DNA of 64,000 nt, from the NCBI GenBank assembly GCA_017405115.1, contig JAFRBA010000076.1, forward strand, positions 4,331-68,330, read 5' to 3'. Under the pieces are notes generated by a model, which saw nothing but the letters and a program-made list of their open reading frames with translations, was not told the origin of the DNA and made no database searches. This DNA is from Kiritimatiellia bacterium (GTDB taxonomy: Bacteria; Verrucomicrobiota; Kiritimatiellia; RFP12; UBA1067). A program made the position numbers and the translations under genes. This document shows, piece by piece, positions 34,659 through 42,044 of the stretch (position 1 is the stretch's first letter; each line of letters begins with the position of its first letter).

Positions 34659-36074
34659 ATGAGCATCAAATCTGTTTTGGTCTTTTTCGCCGCGATTACG
34701 GAGGCGATAGCGGTTGCCGATCCGCAGATCACGTCCTGCACCGTGACGCAGGATTCCGCAACGCATCTTGTGAAGGCGACGTACACGCTCGCCGAACCGG
34801 CTGTCATCACGTTTGACGTGAAGACCAACGGTGTTTCCATCGGTGGCGCGAACCTTACACATGCATATGGTGACGTTCACCGCGTTGTTGATGCCGGAAG
34901 CGGTACGCTATATTGGCAGGCCGACAAGTCATGGCCGGGTCATAAGCTCTCGTCCGCGTCGTTTGAGGTTGTCGCATGGGCGACTAATTCACCGCCGGAC
35001 TACATGGTTGTCGATCTCGTCGTGAAGAAGGGTGCGCGCACCTACTACATTGCGCCGGAACAGCTGCCAGACGGTGGCGTCACGAACAAAAAATACAAGA
35101 CTGACTATCTTGTCATGCGTCGCATACCAGCAAAAGATGCCATTTTCCCGATGGGGTACCTTTCCCCAAGCAACCCTTACCAGTATTGTCTCTACCACCG
35201 CGTAAAGCTGACAAACGACTTCTATATGGCCGTCTACGAGATGACGCTTGGACAATGCAAGAACGCCATCGGCGCGGCGCCTTCCGATCTGGCGAGTTAC
35301 TACTGCTCATCCTATTTCAAGGATCAGCCGGGATTTGCGGGCTACACGAACAACCTTGCGAATCCGATGCCCCAGACACCCTACTATGCGTTCAGGGGCT
35401 ATTCGGGTTCGCTCTGGGGCGTGAACCAAGACCATACGATTGCCGACACATCATGCATACTCTACAAGATGCGTACATCGCTCGGACTTTCCTCGCTTGA
35501 CCTGCCGACTGATGCGGAATGGGAGTTTGCCTGCCGCGCAGGGACGGCGGCGGATCGCTACGACGGGTCATGGTCTTCGCAGAATCCGACCAACATGGCG
35601 TGGATTGCCGACAACTCCACTTTGTTTACGCTTTGGGGGGTCAAGTGGTATCTGCCGCATGAAGTAGGGCTTCTCCGTCCCAATGCATTTGGATTGTATG
35701 ATATGCTTGGCAATGTCAGGGAAATGTGCCTTGATCTTTACAACGAAGGATCGGCTTATGCCGGAGATGTTGTCATTAACGATTCCAATGCCGAACCGAT
35801 TGTCGCGCCAACTGGTCCAGACAAGGACATATTGGATAATTCAGATGGATTGTCATGCGGTAGCTATAGCAGTTATTCTCAGGCAAGTTTATGGGGAGGA
35901 GATCCAAATTCCACGCGCCGTGTAGCACGAGGCGGCGGCGTCAACGATGACAAATGGAACACATGTTCTTATTACCGCGCCCCAATCGGTTCAAGTAAGT
36001 GTTATCCCGCTTGCGCTGATTACACACAAGATGGGCGTGGCCCTTACGGCTACCGCCTCGTCTGCCTGCCGTAA
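34659..36074 (+). CDS. Secreted FGE-sulfatase-fold (SUMF1) protein, paralogue 3
   Basis: 471 residues from ATG 34659 with AAGGAG 8 nt upstream; an earlier in-frame start is inside the previous gene. Signal peptide (MSIKSVLVFFAAITEAIAVA), the shared beta domain (LAEPAVITFDVKTNGVSIGG), then the FGE fold (LPTDAEWEFACRAGTAADRY, NAFGLYDMLGNVREMCLDLY, YGYRLVC). An insertion before the C-terminal part (about residues 365-425) is rich in Ser, Tyr and Asn, where FGE-fold proteins place ligand loops. GC content in the second half is lower than in the neighbouring genes. The canonical FGE Cys pair is not in place, although other cysteines are present (NTCSYYRAPIGSSKCYPACA). Confidence 0.82.
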   Translation: MSIKSVLVFFAAITEAIAVADPQITSCTVTQDSATHLVKATYTLAEPAVITFDVKTNGVSIGGANLTHAYGDVHRVVDAGSGTLYWQADKSWPGHKLSSASFEVVAWATNSPPDYMVVDLVVKKGARTYYIAPEQLPDGGVTNKKYKTDYLVMRRIPAKDAIFPMGYLSPSNPYQYCLYHRVKLTNDFYMAVYEMTLGQCKNAIGAAPSDLASYYCSSYFKDQPGFAGYTNNLANPMPQTPYYAFRGYSGSLWGVNQDHTIADTSCILYKMRTSLGLSSLDLPTDAEWEFACRAGTAADRYDGSWSSQNPTNMAWIADNSTLFTLWGVKWYLPHEVGLLRPNAFGLYDMLGNVREMCLDLYNEGSAYAGDVVINDSNAEPIVAPTGPDKDILDNSDGLSCGSYSSYSQASLWGGDPNSTRRVARGGGVNDDKWNTCSYYRAPIGSSKCYPACADYTQDGRGPYGYRLVCLP

Positions 36075-36081
36075 ACAGGAA

Positions 36082-36240
36082 ATGTCACGCGAATTCGCCA
36101 TAGTTCTGTCGCTTGCCGCGTCGTTTTGCGGCGAGGCGAAGCCGGTTGCCGTGACCCCGTGCGAGGAATACAACTCCTGGCCGATGATCCAGGCCGTCGA
36201 CAACAATCTGATCTGCGCCTATATCCGCAGCTGGAGATGA
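36082..36240 (+). pseudogene. 5' fragment of a secreted sialidase-like (BNR) gene
   Basis: 52 codons: signal peptide (MSREFAIVLSLAASFCGEA) followed by PCEEYNSWPMIQAVDNNLIC and AYIRSWR, then TGA. An NSWPMIQAV-(D/G)-N-x-L-x-C-AYxR opening is what I would expect at the start of an exo-alpha-sialidase-like BNR-repeat protein. The remaining ~350 residues are absent; the downstream bases show no continuation in any frame. AACAGGAA lies upstream as a ribosome-binding site. It is best read as a truncated gene at the end of the FGE operon. Confidence 0.55.
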
Positions 36241-36363
36241 TTCCGCGCATCCTATCCGCCCAATGCCAGCCGTGGCTTGTGAACGCAATCGCCTAGAAGT
36301 GCGTCTCTGCATGAGAAGTCAACTGACGAATTGAGGCTTAGCGCATTTGAAAATTTTGGAAAG

Positions 36364-36461
36364 TGTCGGTTATGGCTGACGCGCTTGACGGTTCTTCGGA
36401 TTGTGTCGGTTATAACTTACGCAAATGGCCAGATACTATTGCATGTCAGTTATGGTTTATG
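36364..36461 (+). repeat. Three 18-bp direct repeats at exact 40-bp spacing upstream of the AAA ATPase gene
   Basis: Copies start at 36364 (TGTCGGTTATGGCTGACG), 36404 (TGTCGGTTATAACTTACG) and 36444 (TGTCAGTTATGGTTTATG). The consensus is TGTCRGTTATRRYTKAYG; the middle copy contains the palindrome GTTATAAC. The two 22-bp spacers are unrelated. The third copy abuts the -10 element (36463-36468) and overlaps the -35 region, so binding there should affect transcription of the gene at 36492. Confidence 0.75.
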
Positions 36462-36468
36462 ATATAAT
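36439..36468 (+). promoter_or_regulatory. Promoter of the AAA ATPase gene
   Basis: TTGCAT at 36439-36444, 18-bp spacer, TATAAT at 36463-36468. It is followed by GCAGGAGG as Shine-Dalgarno 7 nt before the ATG at 36492. It overlaps repeat copy 3, unlike the extended -10 promoters elsewhere in the window. Confidence 0.7.
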
Positions 36469-36491
36469 CACGCCAAGCAGGAGGTTTGTAT

Positions 36492-37715
36492 ATGGTAAAA
36501 AGAGAATTGTATCTGAGGAAAATCCGTCCATTTGTCGGCACGGATGTTGTCAAGGTCATAACTGGCATGCGGCGTAGTGGAAAGTCTGTTCTGTTAGAGC
36601 AGATTCAGGAAGAGCTGAAGAGTTCCAATCCGCAGGCACGCATATTTGCAGTAAATCTCGATGATGACGAGAACAAGCATTTCCTCGAAAAGGGGGTGCT
36701 TTACCGTCACTTGAATAATCTCCTAAACGAAGCAGGGGATGAAATGGTGTACCTTTTCCTTGATGAAATACACGATGTCGAGGAATGGGAAACTGCAGTC
36801 AATTCCCTTCGGATGCGCAAGAACGCCGACATCTACATTACGGGTTCGAACTCAAAGCTTCTTTCCGGAGAGCTTGCCACATACCTTACCGGACGATATG
36901 TGGAAATCTGCATGACTCCGTTTTCGTTCGCCGAGTTCATTGAGGCGGCGCGGCCTGTATTTCCCGAAGAAGACAAGACGCAGTTGTTCAACAGGTACCT
37001 GATGACGGGGGGAATTCCGTTCCTTGCCAAGCTGAAGTACGATCAAGATGCGTGTCGTGCCTACCTTCAAGACCTGTATGGCGCGATTCTTCTCAAGGAT
37101 GTTGTCAGAAGAAAGCAGATTCGCGATGTCGACCTGCTTGACCGCATTGTCCGCTTTGTCATGGCTGAGTGCGGCCACACTTTTTCGGCGCGGCGCATTG
37201 TCGACTTCCTGAAAAAAGAGCGTAGGGACACATCGGTCGAAACCGTCCTCAACTATCTTTCCGCCTGCGAGGAGGCGTTTCTGATTGCGCGGGTGTCGAG
37301 GCAGGATCTTGTCGGAAAGAGGATACTGGCTGTGGACGAGAAGTTCTATGTCACCGATACGGGAATCAGGAACACGGTCGTGAGGGGCAGCCTAAGGCGC
37401 GATGTCGACCAGTTGCTCGAGAACATCGTCTATTTCGAGTTCCTGCGCCGTGGGTACGAAGTCAGCATAGGGCGCCTTAAGGAACGTGAAGTCGATTTCG
37501 TGTGCGACAGGGGCGCGGAAAGGCTCTATGTCCAGGTGGCGTTCGTGCTCGGAAGCGAAGAGACGCGCCAACGGGAATATTCCGTTCTTGAGGACGTGCG
37601 GTCGGCGGACGGCAAGATTCTCCTGACGATGGACAGGCTCGACATGAGCGACGGGACGATTCGCCACATGTACATTCCCGATTTCCTTGCGTCAGCCGCC
37701 GCAGGAACCGTCTGA
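36492..37715 (+). CDS. AAA ATPase of the AAA_14/DUF4143 family
   Basis: 407 residues. Walker A is GMRRSGKS (25-32), Walker B is YLFLDEIHDV, and YITGSNSKLLSGELATYLTG is the sensor region typical of this family. The C-terminal DUF4143 part has FYVTDTGIRN and ENIVYFEFLRRGYEVSIGRL followed by REVDFV, which resembles a degenerate nuclease-fold (E...E...D) module. These proteins are frequent in anaerobes and their role is poorly defined, often discussed as defence- or mobility-related. Start chosen by GGAGG 7 nt upstream rather than the TTG two codons earlier. GC content is lower than in flanking genes, consistent with horizontal arrival. Confidence 0.85.
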   Translation: MVKRELYLRKIRPFVGTDVVKVITGMRRSGKSVLLEQIQEELKSSNPQARIFAVNLDDDENKHFLEKGVLYRHLNNLLNEAGDEMVYLFLDEIHDVEEWETAVNSLRMRKNADIYITGSNSKLLSGELATYLTGRYVEICMTPFSFAEFIEAARPVFPEEDKTQLFNRYLMTGGIPFLAKLKYDQDACRAYLQDLYGAILLKDVVRRKQIRDVDLLDRIVRFVMAECGHTFSARRIVDFLKKERRDTSVETVLNYLSACEEAFLIARVSRQDLVGKRILAVDEKFYVTDTGIRNTVVRGSLRRDVDQLLENIVYFEFLRRGYEVSIGRLKEREVDFVCDRGAERLYVQVAFVLGSEETRQREYSVLEDVRSADGKILLTMDRLDMSDGTIRHMYIPDFLASAAAGTV

Positions 37716-37725
37716 GGCTTTTTGG

Positions 37726-37731
37726 TATAAT
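37726..37731 (+). promoter_or_regulatory. Extended -10 promoter, near-leaderless, for the locus B regulator
   Basis: GGCTTTTTGGTATAATAGGT then CGATG, with the ATG at 37740, 8 nt after the -10. A GTG at 37734 is too close to the -10 to be transcribed reliably. Confidence 0.75.
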
Positions 37732-37739
37732 AGGTGCCG

Positions 37740-38798
37740 ATGAAAGGGCACAAAGAAGTATTCGATGCGCTGAGGCGCGAGATACTCGCCGGGAAGTACG
37801 ATGCCGAGAAACGGCTTCCCAGCGAGATGGCGCTTGCGCGTCGCTTCGGTGTGTCGCGTCCGACAATCAGCCGCGTCACACTCGACCTGAAGCGGGAGGG
37901 CCTTATCGTCACGCGCAAGGGCGCACCGTCGACGATTACGCGCTATGCGCTGAACGCGACCGGTGCGCTTGGCCTTGTCGTCCCGGGAGAGGGTTACGCC
38001 GAGATATTCGGTCCTCTCAAGGTGCGTCTTAAAAAGCTTGCCGAACGTGCGGGATGGGACCTCGTCAGCGGCGAGATATGGAGCTCCGATCCAAAAGTCA
38101 TGGCGCGCGAGGTGAGGCGGCTTGCGTACCAGTTTTCGAAGGAGCATGTAGCCGGCGTGTTCTTTCAGCCTCTTGAGTTTTTGAAGGACGCTCCGAGCGC
38201 GAGCGAGGAGGCTGTGCGGTACTTCGACGACGCGGGAATCGTGGTTGTCCTTCTCGACTATGACATCGCACCGCCGCCGAATCGGTCGCGCTATGACGTC
38301 GTTGGCATCGACAACATGGCGGCCGGGCTGGCCGTCGGTCGGCATCTGCTCGGCACCGGAGCGAGGCGCATCGCGTTTCTCCACCGCCCGAACGCCGCGC
38401 CCACCGTGACGAACCGCATGCGCGGCGTCGCTTCCGCAGTCATCGAGCGCGGAGGGGATTGGTCGCTGAAACGCAACGTCCTCTTTGCCGAGCCCGGCAA
38501 TCGCCGTGCCGTGTCGAAGTTCCTTGCGAACGGGCTTCCAGACGCCTTCGTCGCGGGAAACGACGTTGCCGCCGCGGCACTGCGGGAAACGCTTGCGAAA
38601 ATCGGCAATGGGGCGGAGAGGATTCGTCTCGTCGGATTCGATGATGTCGAGGTCGCGGCAAGGCTCGGCATGACGTCAGCACGCCAGCCGCTGGACGCGA
38701 TTGCGGACACCGCTCTCCAGACCCTTGCCTCGCGCATAAAGACGCCGTCTCTCCCTCCACGCACGATTCTCCTCGATGCTGAACTGGTGGTGCGATAG
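37740..38798 (+). CDS. GntR-family regulator with a LacI-like sensing domain (locus B)
   Basis: 352 residues. The N-terminal GntR winged helix (HKEVFDALRREILAGKYDAE, KRLPSEMALARRFGVSRPTI, SRVTLDLKREGLIVTRKGA) is followed by a LacI/periplasmic-binding-protein-like domain (GALGLVVPGEGYAEIF, AGVFFQPLEFLKD, DDAGIVVVLLDYDI, VGIDNMAAGLAVGRHLLGTG, RIAFLHRPNAAPTVTNRMRG, DAFVAGNDVAAAALRETLAK, IRLVGFDDVEVAARLGMTS). This is the AraR-type architecture and matches the regulator at 4138. It is followed by the GH92-fusion operon, with a candidate palindromic operator at 38845-38862. A sugar-responsive repressor role is likely; the effector is unknown. Confidence 0.9.
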   Translation: MKGHKEVFDALRREILAGKYDAEKRLPSEMALARRFGVSRPTISRVTLDLKREGLIVTRKGAPSTITRYALNATGALGLVVPGEGYAEIFGPLKVRLKKLAERAGWDLVSGEIWSSDPKVMAREVRRLAYQFSKEHVAGVFFQPLEFLKDAPSASEEAVRYFDDAGIVVVLLDYDIAPPPNRSRYDVVGIDNMAAGLAVGRHLLGTGARRIAFLHRPNAAPTVTNRMRGVASAVIERGGDWSLKRNVLFAEPGNRRAVSKFLANGLPDAFVAGNDVAAAALRETLAKIGNGAERIRLVGFDDVEVAARLGMTSARQPLDAIADTALQTLASRIKTPSLPPRTILLDAELVVR

Positions 38799-38844
38799 TC
38801 TCATCCAAGCCACCGCGTTTTTCGCGTCGATGGCGGCGGCTGAA

Positions 38845-38862
38845 AACTTGTATTTACAGGTT
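38845..38862. promoter_or_regulatory. Candidate GntR/AraR-type operator
   Basis: AACTTGTATTTACAGGTT is an 18-bp imperfect palindrome: half-sites AACTTGTA and TACAGGTT with one mismatch in symmetry. It resembles the TTGTA..TACAA pattern known for AraR of Bacillus subtilis, a GntR-LacI chimera. It lies 22 bp upstream of the -10 of the glycosidase operon, where a bound repressor would block polymerase. Confidence 0.5.
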
Positions 38863-38884
38863 TCGCCGACCTCTGCCGTTGTGG

Positions 38885-38895
38885 TAAAATATACT
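38885..38895 (+). promoter_or_regulatory. Promoter -10 region of carbohydrate locus B
   Basis: GTTGTGGTAAAATATACT offers two overlapping -10 hexamers: TAAAAT at 38885-38890 with an extended TGG, and TATACT at 38890-38895. The leader is about 40 nt and ends in AAAAAGGGAACAGGC before the GTG start at 38940. Confidence 0.6.
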
Positions 38896-38939
38896 CACAA
38901 CGAAAAATCGCAGACTGCAAACTGAAAAAGGGAACAGGC

Positions 38940-41900
38940 GTGAAGCCGCGAGTGAAACCGCACAAGACAATAAAAACCGCCGAAGTGATTTTTGCGGCAG
39001 TTGTTTTCGTGTCGGTTGCCGCGCCTGCAGATTCGCTTGATGCCGCGGACCCGGCGCAGTGGGTCGATCCGTTCATCGGAACCGCCTGGACCGGCAACAC
39101 GCACCCAGGCGCATCTCTCCCGTTCGGACTCGTCCAGCCTGGGCCGGACTCAGGCACGGGCAGCTGGAAGTACTGCGCGGGCTACAAGTGGAACGACACA
39201 TGGATATACGGCTTCTCCCAGACGCATCTGAGCGGCACCGGATGCCCCGAGCTCGCCGACGTGCGCCTTCTCCCGTTCACCGGCGAGATGACGCTTCCGC
39301 CTGCGAAGTTCCGCGGTTACAAGGATTTCGCGTCCGAGAAGGCCGAACCGGGCTACTATGCCGTCACGCTCACGAACTTCGGCGTCCGGACCGAGGTTAC
39401 TTGCGGACGCCGCATGGCGTTCCACCGCTGGACGCTCGCGAAGGGCGGTCGGCTTGAGGTGCTCGTCGACCCGCAGTGGGCCAGCGCCCACGCCGGCGAG
39501 ATTCCCGGCCATATACTCTCTTACAAAGGCATGGCGCTCGACGACAGGCGTACCGTTGTCGGCGGCTACCGCCACAAGGCGTGGCTCGAGCGGGAAGTGC
39601 ATTTCAAGCTGCGCTTCGACCGTCCGTGGGCCGCCCGCCGCGAACTGCCCCTCGGGCCGAAGGAGAAGGCGCCGCGCGCAGTGTATTCCTTCGACCTTGC
39701 CGCCGGAGAGCCGCTCGGCGCGCGCATCGCGATCTCCACGACGGACGACGGCGGCGCCGCGCGCAACTTCGCCGCCGAGGACGGCCTCGACTTCGACGCT
39801 GCCCGCGCCGCCGCGCGCCGCGAATGGAACGCGCTCCTCTCCCGCGCCACGATGCGCGGCGCAGGGCGCGACCAGCTCGTCACGTTCTACACCTCGCTCT
39901 ACCATCTCTTCCTCCAGCCCAACGACATCGCCGACGCCGACGGACGCTACCGCGGCGCGGACGGCAAGGTCCACGTCGGGAAGGGCGGGCGCTACTTCAC
40001 CGGGCTTTCGCTCTGGGACACGTTCCGCGCTGCGCATCCGCTCTACACGATCCTCGTGCCGGAGATCGTCGAACCGGTCATAGAGTCGATGCTCGAGCAG
40101 TACCGCGCAGTCGGCTTCCTGCCAGTCATACCGTACTTCGGCTGCGAGTCGTACTGCATGATCGGCAACCACGCCGTGCCGGTCGTCGTCGACGCCTACC
40201 TGAAGGGCTTCCGCGGCTTTGACGCAAACCTCGCCTACGAGGCGGTGACGAATTCGCTCACTGTCGCTCACAAGACGCCGCAGGGCGAACCCAAGATCAA
40301 GGAGGATTGGGATATTCTGAACCGCCTCGGCTACTATCCATATGATATCATCAAGGGCGAGAGCGTCTCGCGCACGCTCGAGTGCGCCTACGACGACTGG
40401 TGCGCGGCGGCGTTCGCCCGCTCTCGTCGCGACTGGCCCGCGGAACGGTTCTTTTCCCGTCGCGCGAACAGTTGGACGAACGTGGTCGACCGTTCGCTCG
40501 GCCTCGTGCGCGGCAAGGATTCCCAAGGACGTTGGCGTGAACCGTTCGATCCGTTCCGATTCGGTGGCGGCGCGACGTGGGAGACGTATGACTGCACCGA
40601 GGGCAACGCCTGGCAATGGACGTGGCATGTGTTCCAGGATCCAAAAGGGCTGATCAATGCGCTTGGCGGCAAGCGCGCGTTCGTCTCGAAGCTCGATTCC
40701 ATCTTCCGCCAGCGCGAGATACTTTCCGGCGCCGCGACGGCCGACGACACGACCGGCCTCATCGGGCAGTACGTGCACGGCAACGAGCCGAGCCACCACA
40801 TCGCCTACTTCTACCAGTTCGCGGATCGCCCGGACCGTACCGCAGAGGTGGTGCGTGAAGTCTGCGACAGGTTCTATCTGCCGAAGCCCGACGGATTGTG
40901 CGGCAACGACGACTGCGGGCAGATGAGCGCCTGGTACGTGTTCGCGTGCCTCGGGTTCTATCCGTTCAATCCGTGCGGCGGCAACTACGTCGTCGGCGCG
41001 CCGCAGGCTGCCGATACCACGTTGCGCCTTCCTGGTGGCAGGACCTTCCGCGTTGTGGCGAAGAACCTTTCGAAGGAGAACAAGTACGTGCGCCGCATCA
41101 CGTTGAACGGAAGTCCGCTCGAAGGGCTCGCCGTGCGCCATGCCGACATCATGAAGGGCGGGGAGCTGGTGTTCGAGATGGCGGACGAGTCGCGTTTCCA
41201 GCCGAGCAAGTGGGAGCTTCCCCAGGCGACGAGCGCCGTCCGCGACGAGGCAAGGCGCGCAAAGGCGCGTCTAGGCGAAGTGAAGCCGTCGCAACTCGTG
41301 GCGCATCGCGGAGAGAGCGATCTGTGCCCCGAGAACACTTTGCCGGCGTTCGCGGCGGCCGTTTCGGGCGGATTCAACTTCGAGTTCGACTTGTGGCTTT
41401 CCAACGACGGAGAGGTCTTCGTCACACATGACGCCTGGCTCGGGGCAAGGGTTGGCCATGCCGCACGCGGATGGGCGACGAACATCACATGGCACGGCGC
41501 CCTCGAGAAGAGCGATGCGGGAATATGGAAGTCGCCGCTATGGCGGGGGACGCGCATGCCGACCATAGACGACGTACTGGAGTTCGTGGGGAACGGCCGC
41601 ATCGGCGTGCTGCACGTCTGCGATTCGCGTTGGGACCTGATCATGCCGAAGGTCAAGGCCGCAATAGCGCGTCACCCGAACGTGACGCCTGCCAACACGT
41701 ACATTCAAGGCGGCAGCGGATGGATCAAGAAAAACATGCCGGGCTGGCGCGGCGCTGTGTGCGCATTGCCGCGCAAGGGTTGGCTGGTCACCGATGAACC
41801 GCTCGATCTGGATGCCGTGATACGGTGCGTCGATCCAAAAGTCACGCCCCTTTGGGCGCCGCGCTGGGACGAGGAGATGATCACGGCGAAGCGCGTCGCC

Positions 41901-42044
41901 GCGTGTCATGCGAGAGGAATAAAGGTCGCGGTGTGGACGGTCAACGACGCGGCGTCCGCCTGGGCCGCGTTCGGTCGCGGAGTGGACTACGTTTACACGG
42001 ATCGTCCTACAGCCCTCATGGAGGAAATGAAATGCTTCAAGTAG
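38940..42044 (+). CDS. Secreted fusion of a GH92 alpha-mannosidase and a glycerophosphodiester phosphodiesterase
   Basis: 1034 residues from a GTG with a purine-rich ribosome-binding site, and a signal-like segment (about 12-30). Residues about 38-760 match GH92: VDPFIGTAWTGNTHPGASLP, WIYGFSQTHLSGTGCPELAD, TGLSLWDTFRAAHPLYTILV, GNDDCGQMSAWYVFACLGFY with acidic Asp657/658. GH92 enzymes are calcium-dependent exo-acting alpha-mannosidases, some acting on mannose-phosphate linkages. Residues about 784-1034 are a GDPD domain: VAHRGESDLCPENTLPAF (His789, Glu798), EFDLWLSND (Glu815, Asp817), VTHDAW (His830), and VAVWTVNDAASAWAAFGRGV with DYVYTDRP. All expected GDPD metal residues look present. The stop overlaps the next gene by 13 bp. 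Confidence 0.88.
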   Translation: MKPRVKPHKTIKTAEVIFAAVVFVSVAAPADSLDAADPAQWVDPFIGTAWTGNTHPGASLPFGLVQPGPDSGTGSWKYCAGYKWNDTWIYGFSQTHLSGTGCPELADVRLLPFTGEMTLPPAKFRGYKDFASEKAEPGYYAVTLTNFGVRTEVTCGRRMAFHRWTLAKGGRLEVLVDPQWASAHAGEIPGHILSYKGMALDDRRTVVGGYRHKAWLEREVHFKLRFDRPWAARRELPLGPKEKAPRAVYSFDLAAGEPLGARIAISTTDDGGAARNFAAEDGLDFDAARAAARREWNALLSRATMRGAGRDQLVTFYTSLYHLFLQPNDIADADGRYRGADGKVHVGKGGRYFTGLSLWDTFRAAHPLYTILVPEIVEPVIESMLEQYRAVGFLPVIPYFGCESYCMIGNHAVPVVVDAYLKGFRGFDANLAYEAVTNSLTVAHKTPQGEPKIKEDWDILNRLGYYPYDIIKGESVSRTLECAYDDWCAAAFARSRRDWPAERFFSRRANSWTNVVDRSLGLVRGKDSQGRWREPFDPFRFGGGATWETYDCTEGNAWQWTWHVFQDPKGLINALGGKRAFVSKLDSIFRQREILSGAATADDTTGLIGQYVHGNEPSHHIAYFYQFADRPDRTAEVVREVCDRFYLPKPDGLCGNDDCGQMSAWYVFACLGFYPFNPCGGNYVVGAPQAADTTLRLPGGRTFRVVAKNLSKENKYVRRITLNGSPLEGLAVRHADIMKGGELVFEMADESRFQPSKWELPQATSAVRDEARRAKARLGEVKPSQLVAHRGESDLCPENTLPAFAAAVSGGFNFEFDLWLSNDGEVFVTHDAWLGARVGHAARGWATNITWHGALEKSDAGIWKSPLWRGTRMPTIDDVLEFVGNGRIGVLHVCDSRWDLIMPKVKAAIARHPNVTPANTYIQGGSGWIKKNMPGWRGAVCALPRKGWLVTDEPLDLDAVIRCVDPKVTPLWAPRWDEEMITAKRVAACHARGIKVAVWTVNDAASAWAAFGRGVDYVYTDRPTALMEEMKCFK

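Noticed and set aside
30369..36074. Diversity-generating retroelement target genes (FGE-fold variable proteins)
   Set aside because: No reverse transcriptase, accessory variability gene or template/variable repeat pair is present.
36364..36461. Regular 40-bp repeat spacing suggested a CRISPR array
   Set aside because: Only three imperfect 18-bp copies, spacers of 22 bp, no cas genes, and direct overlap with a core promoter; an operator array fits better.
39150..41141. Long minus-strand ORF opposite the GH92 gene
   Set aside because: Antisense shadow; no domain motif, and the plus strand encodes a recognisable enzyme.
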